Origin: Paralithodes platypus
Taxonomy: Eukaryota > Arthropoda > Malacostraca > Decapoda > Lithodidae
NCBI GenBank assembly: GCA_032716605.1
Contig: CM064480.1
Span: 25,968,129 to 26,032,128, forward strand
Direction: 5' to 3'
Length of the DNA: 64,000 bases
Within the stretch, counting starts at the first letter, position 1. Each line of letters opens with the position of its first letter. Made by a program: the position numbers and the translations under genes. The notes beneath the pieces are model-generated. The model was not told the DNA's origin. It saw only the letters and a list, made by a program, of their open reading frames with translations, and ran no database searches. This document shows, piece after piece, positions 9,321 through 20,884 of the stretch.

Positions 9321-10560
9321 TTAGGGAGTATGTTCTAGCCTTAACGCTATGCATGGTAATTTGGGTCTCCAGATGTACCGACTAGTATCTGGATAGGAAC
9401 GTATTGCTAGAGGACCAAAGACCCGTTGAGTGATATCCTCTACTGAAAAATTATTGAGGAACCTAATGGTAGTGGCCCATTTGCGCACATCATGAGCTTT
9501 TGCAATCACCTGAGGTTCAGCTTCCTTAATTACAGCTGCAATAATGGATGCTAACACTTTCTTTCCTAGCCTTATTGAACCATCAGGAGAAACCCACAAA
9601 TGTGCCTTATTTCTAGGAATAACAGACTTATAGTAGGTATATAGTGCTTTAAGAGGACATAGAGCATGGTGCATCTTTCCTCTTTTCAAGGCAAGAATAC
9701 AGAAAGGTGTAAAGATATTTTCCTGGTGCTAATTTTTTGCGATAAAATCGGGTGCAGGAGCAATATGTACAGAGTCATTATTAGGGGCAAAACGTAGACA
9801 GTTAGGAGACCTTGCCATGGCTGCCAATTCCGAAACCCTATGGCCAGTAGCCAGGACCATCAGAAAAACACACTTCTTAAGTTTCTTGTCTATATTTGGT
9901 CTCACAGAATAAGACCTAGAGTGTAACAAAGTTAGGACTTTCGAGATTGACCATTGAGGAAGCAATTGACGATTTGGGGCTCTGAGTTTAAAACAAGCCT
10001 TCATAAAGCCCTGTTTGTCTTTCTGGGGTAAAGATAAACCAGTAAGCGTCAAGAAGGGTTCCTTTATTGCTGATAAGTGGTTTCTAAGTGTGTTAACTAC
10101 TTAACTGCTAGTTTTTTAAAGTCAAATAAGTAATTTAGGTGCTTCAACAACAAAGCTACAGATGGAGTCTGCTGGCCTGACTCTACAATCCAAGTTGAAA
10201 ATTGTTTCCAGTGTGAACTATACTGTCTTAAAGTGGACACTGTGTACAGTACTGATTTGTGAGCTTATCCGTGACTTCCTTGTCGTAGGACGGTAGCCAC
10301 TTGGATTTGAGAATGTTCACATAGCAAAATTGAGCGAGGTCTGCAGGTTTCCAATTTCTTCCAAGTGGAAATAGGTCAGGGGAAGTTGCAGAGGTTTGTT
10401 GCACCACTGAGTAAGTTGAGTGTACCAAACCTGAGTAGGTCACATTGAAGCAACCAGGACCACTTGACCCTGGAACAAACTGAGGTGACGAATGATTCTG
10501 CACATCAGTGACGTGTCTGGGGGGGGGGGGGGGGGGAGATGTCCACCTGTTCCAATCCAC
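9321..10560 (-). pseudogene. DIRS copy A tyrosine recombinase (YR)
   Basis: Three pieces in order on the - strand: 10560-10228 (N-terminus, with SKWLPSYDKEVTDKL), 10052-9729 (core, with FMKACFKLRAP and ATGHRVSEL carrying the first catalytic Arg), and 9689-9321 (with AHDVRKWATT for the His and second Arg, and a Tyr in DTSRYIW). All four catalytic residues of the R-H-R-Y set can be found, but the frame is broken twice. The protein would recombine circular cDNA into the genome. The first piece is in the same frame as the long ORF that overlaps the RT gene (10585-12027). Confidence 0.75.
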
Positions 10561-10584
10561 TGTGAAGGAATCCGGGCCCCCTTC

Positions 10585-12027
10585 TCATGTTATGTGATTC
10601 CGAGATATGTAAGACTGGAGCTTCGTTGATTGACGAGACGCGAACAGATCGATTTGAGGTGAAAATGGCAGAACTAAGTGGTTGAATGCATTTTGTTTGA
10701 GAGCCCATTCCACCGAGGTATTCTTTCCCCTGGACACAGCATCCGCCCAAAGATTGGAGACGCCTGGTAGATACTGTATGTCGCATGAATTATTATGGAA
10801 TGTTTTTGGGCTAGAAAAAATATTTTGTCCGAGAGATCCTGTAGAACCCTGGACTGGGTGGAGCCCTGTTTCTTCAAACAAATTACAGCGGCCATGTTGT
10901 CCATCCGGAATGCAATTGACCTGGAGGTCAATGACATCGCATGATCTCTGAGAAAAAACAGAGGAACTGCTAACTCTTGGGCATTGATGTGAAACTGACT
11001 TAATGTCGTCCATTTTCCGTGATTCTGATGACCCTCCGTCGACTGATAGCCCCATCCTATCAGACTCGAGGTGTCTGTGTCCACCCATAGGGTGGGAAGT
11101 GGGTCTGACCAATGTGTCACTGATTCCCGTACCTGAGATTTTACTCAAAACGACAGGATATGTAGAATTCTCTTTGGGATGAAGAGAGGACAATTGTGAG
11201 GTGTTAGAGGGCCTATCAGAGATTCCCAAGGTTTCCTGGTTATAGTCTTGGAATGCAATACTCTGAACAGTTTTACTTGAAGACATTTGGCATTGGTTGG
11301 ACTTTGTTTTATAGTCTGAAGTTGTGTATCCCAGATTAATCCTACCCATTCTGCTGATTTTGTAGGAGTGAGATTTGATTTCTTTAAATTTACTTTGAAA
11401 CCCAACTTTGTTACATGTTGTATGACTCTCAAGGTTTGTTCTTGGCAATGGAGTGGAGAAGACCCGAGAATCGTCCAATCGTCTAGGTAAAACAGTATTT
11501 TCACTCCGTCTTCGAGTAGAGGGAGAAGAGCTTGTTTCACTATCTTGGTGAAAATTCTGGGAGCTGTGTTCAAGCCGAAAGGCATTCTGGTGAACATTAC
11601 CGCTTTGTTTCTGAATGGGACAGCTAGGAACTTTTGGTATCTCTTTGCTATTGGGATGTGCCAGTAGGCGTCTTTGAGATCTAGAGTAATTATCCAGACC
11701 TTTGGTTGTAGAACTAGCCTTACTTGAGAAATAGTCAACATCCTGAACTTCATATTGTGAATTGATTTGTTGAGGAGGAACATGTCTGTCACAGGCCTTA
11801 GTTGTAGACTGCCCCTCTTTGGAACGAGAAACATGCGGGATAGGAAAACTGGCATGCCTTCTGGTACATAAGTCACAACATTGTCTGACAACATTTGGTT
11901 TATTACTGTTGCTAACTCTAGAGATAGTTGTACATTGTTTGACTGAGCTCTGAGGTGGGGTCTTACCAACCAGCGCCATGTAAGGCCCTTCTTTACTACC
12001 CTCTTTGCCCAAGATCTCTGAGGTCAA
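10585..12027 (-). pseudogene. DIRS copy A reverse transcriptase and RNase H, with an overlapping open frame
   Basis: RT lies at 11969-11145: FLVPKRGSLQLRPVTD, DLKDAYWHIP (first Asp), MPFGLNTAPRIF, and the catalytic FYLDDW. RNase H follows at 11120-10674: WVDTDTS (first catalytic Asp), HINAQE and FRMDN. It then shifts frame, and YLPGVSNLWADAVSR continues to 10585. A second frame stays open over the entire interval (480 codons) and is in register with the recombinase N-terminus, echoing the overlapping-ORF layout of DIRS-1. Frameshifts make RT/RNase H non-functional. Confidence 0.8.
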
Positions 12028-12088
12028 TGACGAAAATTTTCCCTGAACTGACTTGTCGGATGAAGGACTAGTTCCCTGTTGATGGCCT

Positions 12089-14438
12089 CTAGAATTTTTT
12101 TTTTTTTTGTACTTTGGGCAGGTTGGTGAGTGTGAGAGGGTTGTTGATGACCATGTGGTCTCTGGTGTTTGGAGGCATGTTGTTTTGTTTGTTGGGGTCT
12201 ATGTTGTGACCCATAGTTTTGTTGCTTATGAGGTGGTCGTGTGTAGGATGATGATTGAGTCCTTGCTGCACCCCGACCTCTGGACTGATAGTGTCCCCTG
12301 TTTGACGAGTTACCCCTATGCGCCTGAAATGTTTGTGGAGTAAACTTACGAGAGGGAAATTGGACTCTAAATTTTCCACGCTATGACTGAGAACAAGAGT
12401 GGAACTGTCTAAGATGTTTCTGCTTGTTTGCAAGCGACTGCCTAAACACAGCCATCTCAGGTCTTAGCAACAGAGCATGAACCTCACTCCAGGTAGTTTG
12501 GGGTATCAATCTACATGTGAACAGCGGAGAAAGGAGAACTCGAGTTGCAATATCTTTGTGCATATGCTTAGACAAGTGGATGCGCAGATCCTGTCTAGCT
12601 CTAGCTGCCTCAAAAATAGCAATCCTGACATCCCCAGTGGTCATCAGAGAATTAACAAGCGAAGCTCTTCTGATAAAATGAAGTGCATCCCTAGAATTTT
12701 GTTCAGGGATAGAATCTGCTACTTCCCGCATTGCTTGTGCAAGTTGTCGCTGTGTAATAAAATTTGACAGCAACCTATGGGCTCTTTGACGCAGTCTAAA
12801 ATCTTTGTCAATCAGTGTAGGAGTAGGTGTACAAATCAGGGAGTCATTTGTTGACTTACAAACTATTTTTGGACCTCTGAGATATTCCCAGAACTCCTGG
12901 GGGTATAGAGTTGGAGTTGTATACATACATATAGTAGCAATCTGGTGATCCTCCAATGGAAGTTTATGGGGGGCAGCATCCCCACAAGACAACGCAAATT
13001 TCTCTGCCTCAGTCACCCATTCAGCCTATGGACCATAACTCAGAGTAGAAACCTCTAACATAGGAATTTTATTCTCAAAATTTTTCGTGGAACAACCTAC
13101 GGATTTTGAGAGATTAGAGAGAGATTTAATGGCATTATGTCCATCTGCCTTATTCAAATCAGACCATGGTTTGAAGCGCTTACCCGAAGGCACCGCAGAG
13201 GTCTGTGTGTAAATAAAGTATTTAGCATCCAACAGAGATGGGAAAGGTTTTATGATTACATCCAGCAATCGGCCTTGTGCATCTTTTGCACGTACAGTAG
13301 ATGCCTAAGCTCGTCCATTTCAATAATCCACTCATTTGGTACTGGCACCCAATCTGGATGACCTGTGTCAGCATTAACAGGTGTTACCACTGGTAATTGT
13401 TTCCAGTATCGAGATTCACCAAATAGTAGAGGAAAAGGCTTCTTGTTCATTTCAGGTTCCTGCTCAATGGGTGGGGGTTGAATATGTGACAGAAAAAAGT
13501 TACTACGAATACCAGAAGTCTGAAGACTAGCCTGAGTGGAGGATGAAAGAGTGGTTGTTATTTCATGAGCAGGTTGTTTGGGCTGGACAGGTAAATGAGC
13601 CAGTGGAACTGCGTCTGGTATGGCAGGCTGTAACATAGATAACACCTTGGAGATCTAGGATAGCCTTATCTAAAGACACAAATTTCTGTTCAAATTTGTC
13701 CATAAACTCTTCTTGCATAGATTTAAGAAACACCTGAGTTAACAAAATGAGCCACCAGGCAGGCTCGGAGTAGGAACTACTGTATATCAGAATGATGAAA
13801 CTCATCTTCACTTTGTTCTAATGAAGAACCAAGATTTTTCATTTTCACTCAAACCCTCCTCAATATGGTCACCGGTCTCCAAACCATAACATTCTACAAT
13901 ATAATCGATTATGTCCAAAGGTTCTGGAGTATCTTTAAGAAGTGCTTCTTCCAGCTTTGCCCCAACCCTTCTGTAACCAAAAATGTCTGGAGCTGCCAGA
14001 GAAGGATCTAAACGAGCAGGTAAGTCCGAAGAAGGCTGAACAGGTGAGTAGTCTATGGGTTTATGCACTTCAGCTTCAGTATTCACCTGAATCAGTTGAG
14101 GGTGAAGTAATGTAGGTGGAGCAAGTAACAGGGTTGATTTAAATTGCTGTTCAATAGTATCAGCTAACTGTATTAGGGAAAGTGGAGGGGGACTGACATC
14201 CTCAGAACTTGGATCAGTCAAAGAAGTAGATTGAGACAGGTAATTTATATTTAGATGTAACAGGATTAACAGAATGACTGACCGCATTAGACAATGTCAA
14301 AGGATGGGTGAGATCTGGTGTAGAACGCAAGACTACGGAATCATGACTGAGAGCCGGAGAAGTTTGGGAACTAGAAGGTTGCCTATGAACCAAGCCATGA
14401 GTACCCGGCATTATAATATCACCCGCCAATACTGGCAC
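12089..14438 (-). pseudogene. DIRS copy A gag-like ORF, fragmented
   Basis: Successive pieces at 14438-14214, 14287-13808, 13811-13563, 13645-13256, 13268-13026, 13016-12381 and 12433-12089 cover one acidic-then-basic protein. The 13016-12381 part aligns with the gag region of copy C (shared DFRLR, a helical RARQDLR motif and a preceding GDVRIAIFEA-type block). The protein is presumed to package the RNA. It has no zinc knuckle. It is in at least three frames, so it is broken. Confidence 0.6.
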
Positions 14439-15177
14439 CCGGGCCTGTCTTTATACTGTTAAGACAAGGCCTAGAGTACCCGGGGACTTGAAAAAATCTC
14501 AACACGCCAGAGTCTTAGCACCCGCAAGGGTACCCGGCCACGAGTGTTATACGTCGTCCCTTTCTGTATTTTTGTACAGGTTTAAGTTCTTATATATTTC
14601 CGGGACTGTAAGTCAGTGAAATATATTCAATCAAAATATTATTTCGAGTACCCCACTGGCCATAGGCCTACTTGGTACCAATGAAAATAATTGAAACACG
14701 AGTGCAAAAATAAGTAGTATGTTGTATAGTGAGATGGGAATAATACTGGAAATATTAGGCCTACTTATAATTGGACAAAATAGGATCTAACCTTGTACCG
14801 TTTAATTTAATTTTAGTAAGCGTTGTTTCCACATAGCGATTTTGATATGTTGTTTTGACTATATATTGTCTTTGTCCCAGTTTTGGTTTGACTTTGTTTG
14901 GACTTTGTTTGCAAGTTTTACATTTTAATTTAAATAAACTAAAGTTGCCACTTATGTAAGAAATAACCCAGTAAATTATTACCCGGTATCATTAGATAGA
15001 ATTACTCGGTAATTTATAAGTAGAGTAAACCCGGAATTTTTATCATGAATTGGTATTTTACAACCTAATACCCGGCAACCCTATAGATCATATGAATCCG
15101 GGAAAGTATACTATCTACCCCAGGATTTCTCTTAGCCGGGTATAGCCTAGTCTTAATTACGCACTAAGACTGATATA
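14421..15177 (-). other. DIRS copy A leader, upstream part with ACCCGG motifs
   Basis: An AT-rich non-coding stretch with recurring ACCCGG/CCGGGT words (for example 14461-14490, 14980-15140). One complete hairpin unit of the downstream array type (TACCCGGG...GACAAGGCCTAGAGTACCCGG in split form) sits at 14421-14485, more than 1.2 kb from the array. No ORF of note. Confidence 0.5.
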
Positions 15178-15485
15178 CAGTAGGGTCCCGCATAAAACGT
15201 GTTCAGATAAAACGAGCGACCTAAAATATTAATATTTAAATATTTAATTTTCGATAAGAACGAATGTGATCACATAAAACGAGTCCGCCGCCCAAAGTGG
15301 GGCAAATCCGAGGAGTTTTCATATAGAGCGCCGAAATATCGTACGTTTTGTACGGAAATTTACGCTTACAGTGAACATTGACGATATTGGGCCACCAAAA
15401 TGCCGTGTTCACATACTGTAGAACGAAATCGCATAGAACGCCCTCGTTTATCGACCAATTTCTCGTTTTATGCGGGACCCTACTG
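15178..15485. mobile_element. pogo-type MITE, 308 bp, TA target
   Basis: The ends are CAGTAGGGTCCCGCATAAAACG as a 22-bp inverted repeat, flanked by TA at 15176-15177 and 15486-15487. The interior repeats the AAAACGAG/TTTTATGCG theme. There is no ORF. It is inserted into the DIRS leader. Confidence 0.85.
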
Positions 15486-15733
15486 TACTTGTATACTTGG
15501 TAACATAAAAGTATACCCGGTAAACTTAAGCTACCGTATCTAGACCGATAATATCGTGCAAAGTATACTCAATAATATTGAAATATAGGCCTAGCCTACT
15601 CGGGAAACGTAAGTCTCTCAACCTAGTTTAGCCCGGATCGTAACTATGTCAATTGTTAATGGTGCCATGTTGTGTATATTACCTTAAATACGCGGTAAAT
15701 ACACCAGTATAGTCGTAAATCTAATAGTAGCGT

Positions 15734-16150
15734 CAATTACTGGTACCCGGGCCTGTCTCTAATATGGTATGACAAAGCCTAGGGTACCCGGCAAAGTTAA
15801 TATCTGCCTCCATTACTGTAACCCGGGCTTGTCCTATTATAGTATGACAAAGCCTAGAGTACCCGACAAAAACAAAATAATATCTGCCTCAAATACTGGA
15901 ACCCGGGCTTGTCCTTATTATAGTATGACAAAGCCTAGAGTACCCGGCAAAAATATATTTGCTTCCATTACTGGAACCCGGGTTTGTCTTTATTAAAGTA
16001 CTGTATGACAAAGCCTAGAGTACCTGGCAAAAATAATATCAGCTTCCATTACTGGAACCCAGACTTGTCCTTGTTATAGTATGACAAAGCCTAGAGTACC
16101 CAGCATAAATAAATAGCGGTCTCAATTACTGGTACCCGGGCCTGTCATTA
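15734..16150 (-). repeat. Tandem hairpin array, six units of 75-80 bp
   Basis: Units begin near 15734, 15810, 15890, 15964, 16043 and 16122. Each has ACTGGNACCCGGG followed by CTTGTC, a short AT loop, then GACAAAGCCTAGAGTACCC. The GGCTTGTC and GACAAAGCC parts can pair, so every unit can fold into a stem. It lies in the DIRS leader between the gag start and the left terminus. Confidence 0.8.
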
Positions 16151-16164
16151 AGATACTATTTAGT

Positions 16165-16340
16165 AATGGTTCTCTCCGTCAATGACGTGAGAGGTTTATA
16201 TATATAAGGGCTCCCCGGAGACCCCCGTGAGGGTCCCGGAGAAAGCATAACGCGACCCAAATATATAAAAAGTACATCCTAGGGTGAAACCCTTTACTTA
16301 GTTCCTAGGGAACGTCATTAAAAAAGGTAACCATTAGAAA
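16165..16340 (-). repeat. DIRS-terminus-like fold-back (probable left end of copy A)
   Basis: TAATGGTT with GTCAATGACGT (16174-16192) and the inverted AACGTCATT with GGTAACCATTA (16309-16333) frame a GC-rich middle containing CCCCGGAGACCC and GGGTCCCGGAG. A similar pair of inverted GTCAATGACGT motifs frames 6984-7228 at the other end. Assignment as the left terminus is inferred. Confidence 0.5.
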
Positions 16341-17625
16341 AAGAAAGAAATTTTGTATGAGTAAAGATTAGAAACTATGAATGTTGTCTTACTAAATCAA
16401 CTAGTGCGCCGTTATACAGTCCTTCCCTTGCACGCGTCCCCCAGCTGGTCACGCTGGGTTTATACGTCCTTCTTGTGGTCGCGTCCCGTGCGACAGGTTG
16501 GACTAAATTTGTGCTCTCAGGATGTGCTACTTTTCATCTTTATACGTTTCCTGCTGCCTCTTCTGGGAAGTATATGTTACTATTATAGTAAGGAGGCATC
16601 ATAGATATGTATGTATATTGAACATTTCCAGAGAGCTGACGACTTCCACGGGACGCGCCACATGCTACGACCATTATTATTATATGAATATTATTTTTAT
16701 TTTCTGTACAGTATTTCTATTTTTTTCCTCTTTATATTATTACATTATGTTATGTATGTAAGTCAGGTTAGTTAGAATGCCTCTATTTCAGTTTTTAGGC
16801 TTCGTTAGTTTAGCTAGCGGACGCCAGTTTTAGGGATAGGCTAGGCCTTTGCCTTTTTTCCATCAATGCTTGTATAAGCTCCGAAATTCAATATTCTTAA
16901 TTCTAACTAGCCTATCCATTCTTATAATTTTTTCAATTAATCGTTGATGCTATTCATTTTAACATTTCTTGCTGATAGCCTAACTTTTTCTCTGAACGTT
17001 CAACGTCGCGCTTTGATAAAATTGTTTAATGGCGATCTAGCGGCTATCACATTTTCTTTTATTTCTTATCGAAAATTCCAGATGCTTCGAATTTCATCCT
17101 TTTGATGTTTTCGTGACATTGAGCGTTTCTCTTTACATTTTAATAAGGTTTTTACGAAATATTTTCCTTTTGCACTGTATATAAACAATTTATTAGACTT
17201 TTATGTCATACTTCTTCATAGTCTATGTACCTTCCAGGTTTTCTGTCTTGTTGCAGAGTGGATAAATGTTATTCTTTTATGATACTTTTGCCTGTGATTA
17301 TTTTTGATACTTGCCACCGTAGCCTCCCTTTTCAAAAAATATGATTTTAAGCTACGAACCAACCTTCAGTTGGGCCCCTTTTTAGGGTCTCACTCCAGTT
17401 CTTTTTAGGTCGGTTAGTGTTAGACTGGGCTTAATTATATCTCCGGTCACTAGGAGATCCCTGTGTACTATTTGAAGTCCGGGGGGTAGCAGAGTATAGG
17501 CGGAGGTTGGGGGCCTCATTTGTATATCTTTTATTTGTGCCTACTCTGCCGGAGTTCTCTAGTTTATATCTACGAGGCTCCGGGTATTTTTACCTACCAT
17601 TTTGCTTTTACTACAAGGTGCTTTT
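16341..17625. other. Non-coding intronic stretch
   Basis: An AT-rich region with several short open frames without recognisable protein motifs. I see no terminal repeats, RNA gene or exon with convincing splice sites in it. Confidence 0.5.
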
Positions 17626-17639
17626 CTTACAGTTTCTTC

Positions 17640-19436
17640 TTACAGTAGATCCTCTGGAAAAAGGCAAACAAAAGGCTCAGTACCAGTACTTGCACTGCTG
17701 CGGTCGTTCATGGTGTTGGCGGCGGAGGTAGCAGACGCAACATTTTTACTATTCTGTATTTTTGTTTTATAATCAAACTTCAAATCTTGTCTTCCCCATG
17801 CTTTATCAAGATTACTTTCAAACTCCCTTATTGATTCGGAACCGACTACATACTGGGGCAGTGCGTTCCACTCATTTACCACTCTATCACAAAATGAGTT
17901 CTTTGCCTTCTCAAGCCTATTTCTTTCTTTGTAAATTTTCTTAGAGTGTCCTCTCGTTCTTGTTCCCTCCCGCATCAAGAAGATACCTTCACACACATCC
18001 TCATCGTACTTTCCTGACACTATCTTAAAAGTCTCTATCATATCCCCTCTCTTTCTCCTATATGCCAGTGTCGGAAGCCCCAGTGTCCTCAACCTCTGCT
18101 CATAGCCCGCGTTCTTCAACGTTGGTACCAGCTTGCTAGCTCTCCTCTGCACTTTCTCCACTGCTTCTATATCCTTTACCATATATGGAGCCCACACCTG
18201 GTTTGCATATTCCAGGTGCGGCCTAACCAGCGCTGTATATAGATTCCTGAATATTTCTTCATCAAGTGACACAAATGTCCTCCTTATCAGCCCTACAATT
18301 CTATTGGCTTTGTTTATCTTTTCCGCTAAATGTTCTGAGAAATTTAACTTATTGTCTATCACTACTCCTATATCCTTTTCTGCACTCACTTCCTCCATCG
18401 CTTCATACATACTGTATCCTACCTTGTCTATCTTGCTGGTCCCAATCCGCATGTACTTGCATTTTTTTGGATGAAAAGGCATTAACCAATGCTCAGACCA
18501 TCCCTTCATGCCCTCCACATCTCCTTGAAGCAAACTCATATCTTCCTTACTCCTCACTCTTCTATACAGTTTAGTGTCATCCGCATACAGGTATACCTCA
18601 CTTCCATTAGTTATAACTTCAGGCAAGTCGTTGATAAATATAACGAACAGCAGTGGTCCCAACACAGATCCCTGAGGTACCCCACTTGTAATTTCCCTCC
18701 ACCCCGAGCCTATTCCATTCACCAGTACCCTCTGTCTCCGATCTTTCAGGAAGGCTTCTATCCATTTCACACATTTCTCCCCTATATTATAGCTTCTAAC
18801 TTTCTCTATTAACCTTTTATGTGGGACCTTATCGAAGGCCTTCATAAAATCGCAATATACCACGTCTATTACATCACCATCTTCTAGAATTTGCATCCAA
18901 TCATCTACCACCTTAATTAGCTGTAGTACCGTCGACCTCCCCGGCAAGAATCCGAACTGTCTCCCACTGAAAAGTTGGTTTGACTTCATATGATCCATTA
19001 TTCCTTCTCTAATTACCGTTTCCATTAGTTTACACACAACACTTGTCAAACTGACTGGTCTATAATTCCCTGGGTCATTTCTCTTTCCCTTCTTAAATAT
19101 AGCTGTTATGTTCGCCTCTCTCCAGTCCATCGGGATTTGTCCTGTATTAAACGATACCTCAAATAACATTTTCAATGGCTCTACTAACATCTCCCCTCCT
19201 TCCTTTATGATTCTTGGGTGTATCCCATCCGGTCCCGGTGACTTACTTCTGTTCATTTTTTCTATAGCCCTTCTTATTCTAGCATGGGAAAACTCTATTA
19301 GTTCTAGTGCCGGTGCCTGTTTGATGGGAATAGTAGGCACTGCATCCTCCGACTCCACTGTTAGTACCCCCCCAAAGTATTTCCCCAGCACCTCTGCTTT
19401 CTCCTTATCAGTCTCCGCTCTACTCCCATCATTCAA
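17640..19436 (-). CDS. CR1-type reverse transcriptase (598 codons, 5' partial)
   Basis: RT blocks in order: FNTGQIPMDWREANI, NYRPVSLTSVVCK, GFLPGRSTVLQL, YCDFMKAFDKVPH (first catalytic Asp), SGVPQGSVLGPLLF, YLYADDTKL (catalytic pair), and the thumb with RPHLEYANQVWAP. A C-terminal region contains ERRRGD-like RKRGDMIETFK and the FCDRVVNEWNALP block that closes CR1-group proteins. It has no internal stop. The upstream linker (19969-19433) is in another frame across a homopolymer C run, which may be a sequencing error or a real frameshift. Among the LINE ORFs here only the RTE at 24871 is better preserved. Confidence 0.85.
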   Translation of the reverse strand: MNDGSRAETDKEKAEVLGKYFGGVLTVESEDAVPTIPIKQAPALELIEFSHARIRRAIEKMNRSKSPGPDGIHPRIIKEGGEMLVEPLKMLFEVSFNTGQIPMDWREANITAIFKKGKRNDPGNYRPVSLTSVVCKLMETVIREGIMDHMKSNQLFSGRQFGFLPGRSTVLQLIKVVDDWMQILEDGDVIDVVYCDFMKAFDKVPHKRLIEKVRSYNIGEKCVKWIEAFLKDRRQRVLVNGIGSGWREITSGVPQGSVLGPLLFVIFINDLPEVITNGSEVYLYADDTKLYRRVRSKEDMSLLQGDVEGMKGWSEHWLMPFHPKKCKYMRIGTSKIDKVGYSMYEAMEEVSAEKDIGVVIDNKLNFSEHLAEKINKANRIVGLIRRTFVSLDEEIFRNLYTALVRPHLEYANQVWAPYMVKDIEAVEKVQRRASKLVPTLKNAGYEQRLRTLGLPTLAYRRKRGDMIETFKIVSGKYDEDVCEGIFLMREGTRTRGHSKKIYKERNRLEKAKNSFCDRVVNEWNALPQYVVGSESIREFESNLDKAWGRQDLKFDYKTKIQNSKNVASATSAANTMNDRSSASTGTEPFVCLFPEDLL

Positions 19437-19969
19437 CCCCCCCCCCCCACCAGCTCTGGGATCCCTACTCTTCTTGTTAACTTTTCCTGAATGTACTTCC
19501 AGAATATTTTTGGATTATCCTTCACATTTCTAGCTATCTCTCTCTCCCTCTCCTTCACCCCCCTCCTTGTTTCCCACCTTATTTTATTGTTTATTTGTCT
19601 GCATTCCAGATCCACTTCCTTAGCCTCTATACTAGACCCCCTGTTCTTTTTTAACAATTTTAATCTTTCCCACAATCGTTTCTTTCTTCTAATCAATATC
19701 CAAAGCTTTCTTTTCATTGGCAATTCTGGGTTAGTTCTTTTCCTCAATTTTGTTTTATCCTTATATTCCCTTACTGGTACACTTTTGGATACAGCATTCT
19801 CCAGTTTGACTCTAATTTTCCTCCACATTCCTTCAGCGTCTTCACCGTTCAAGTATTCCCCCCAGTCAATGTCCAAACACTGTCTCAGCAGCTCATAATC
19901 TGCTCTATCATACATGTATATTTTTCTATTGCTTCTATTTTTTTCTATTGCTTTTGTCATACACCTCAC
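19433..19969 (-). pseudogene. CR1 linker between endonuclease and RT
   Basis: A lysine/arginine-rich linker with NPELPMKRKLW and the KDNPKIFWKYI block found just before RT in CR1/Jockey proteins. It runs into glycine codons at the homopolymer and so loses the RT frame. The endonuclease domain upstream is missing. Confidence 0.75.
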
Positions 19970-19984
19970 CCCTTTCTTCCACTC

Positions 19985-20540
19985 GGAGTTTTTTCCGGTG
20001 GTACACTGTCATAGCCTTATCTCCGGGGCTCCAGAGTTAAGAACCTGTTCCCTCACCAGTTTTTATTAACTCCGGTTCACAAACACCGAGTGCTATTATA
20101 GCTCCGAGTGCATTTATGTCAAAATTCATATTTTACTCCGGTTCACTACAGACAGTATCTCCGAGTACTCTAACCCTTAAAGAGAATACATACTCCGGTT
20201 TCCATATACCGAGTTGTATACCACTCTAACTCCGGGTATTCAACAAAAGTGTCTTAACTCCGGTTCTCAAACACTGAGTTCTACCAACATAACTCCGAGT
20301 ATTCCTTAGCGAGAACATATCTCCGGTTCCTATATAACTTCTAACTCCGGGTATACAACAATAGTGACTTCACTCCAAGTCCCAGAAAACTCTGAGTAGT
20401 CTAATATTGTCAATTAACTCCGGTTCCCAGACACCGAGTTCTGTCAACCAACTCCGGGTATTCAAACGATATTAACTTATTTCCGGTTCCAGACACCGAG
20501 TTATACCAATAGGCCTACCGAGTCCTACTAGCATACCCCA
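19985..20540. repeat. Degenerate minisatellite with CTCCGG / CCGAGT motifs, period about 64 bp
   Basis: About eight imperfect units carry ACTCCGGTTC, then CACCGAGT, then ACTCCGGGTAT. Adjacent CCGG and CCGAGT words form spaced dyads. It resembles the DIRS A leader array (15734-16150) in design but not in sequence. No ORF. It could be the leader of another, deleted DIRS copy, but there is no coding evidence. Confidence 0.65.
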
Positions 20541-20884
20541 GGTAGGCCTATTCAATTAATATTCAAGTTGGCAGTCCTAGATGACGAAGTTCAAATTGGT
20601 AATTAATAGAATCAGCTTCAAGAACTGTTTACAATACTTGTATATGCTTAGTATAGTACTAGAGATAACTAAATTTTAACAAGGTCCCGAGTAAAACTTC
20701 ATTCACTCAGTATTACTGATAATGATTATACTCATTCAGAGTGGGACAAAAGGTGCACTACACTTTCCAATCCTAAATTTTGGTACAAGGTTGTAGGATT
20801 ATTCCTACCCTTTATTAAGAACAGTATTTCAATACCATTGTTACCCTGTTCATTCATGCATAGCCATATAGGTTAGGAGGATTA

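Larger units (their letters stand above)
6947..16340 (-). mobile_element. DIRS retrotransposon, copy A (nearly full length)
   Basis: A tyrosine-recombinase retrotransposon on the - strand. Reading from high to low coordinates it has a leader with tandem hairpin repeats (16150-14440), gag-like ORFs (14438-12089), RT and RNase H (12027-10585), recombinase (10560-9321), a 3' region with an internal complementary region (ICR, 7419-7526), and the right inverted terminal repeat (6947-7020). DIRS elements integrate through a circular intermediate with a recombinase instead of an integrase. This copy carries three Jockey-derived short insertions and a pogo-type MITE. All ORFs are frameshifted, so it is inactive. 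The left boundary (near 16340) is less certain than the right. Confidence 0.75.
17626..19985 (-). mobile_element. CR1-type LINE, 5'-truncated, almost intact RT
   Basis: The element runs from a linker domain (about 19969) to a 3' terminus near 17626, where a CTTACAG/TTTCTT short repeat ends it. The ORF is broken only by a 14-base C run at 19438-19451. The 3' terminus is the one inserted at 2731. The element ends 5' of the linker, so EN and ORF1 are missing; a related EN/ORF1 lies at 39960-43620. Confidence 0.85.

Noticed and set aside
15734..16150. CRISPR array or attachment-site cluster
   Set aside because: Whole 75-80-bp units repeat, without unique spacers, and the context is a DIRS leader.
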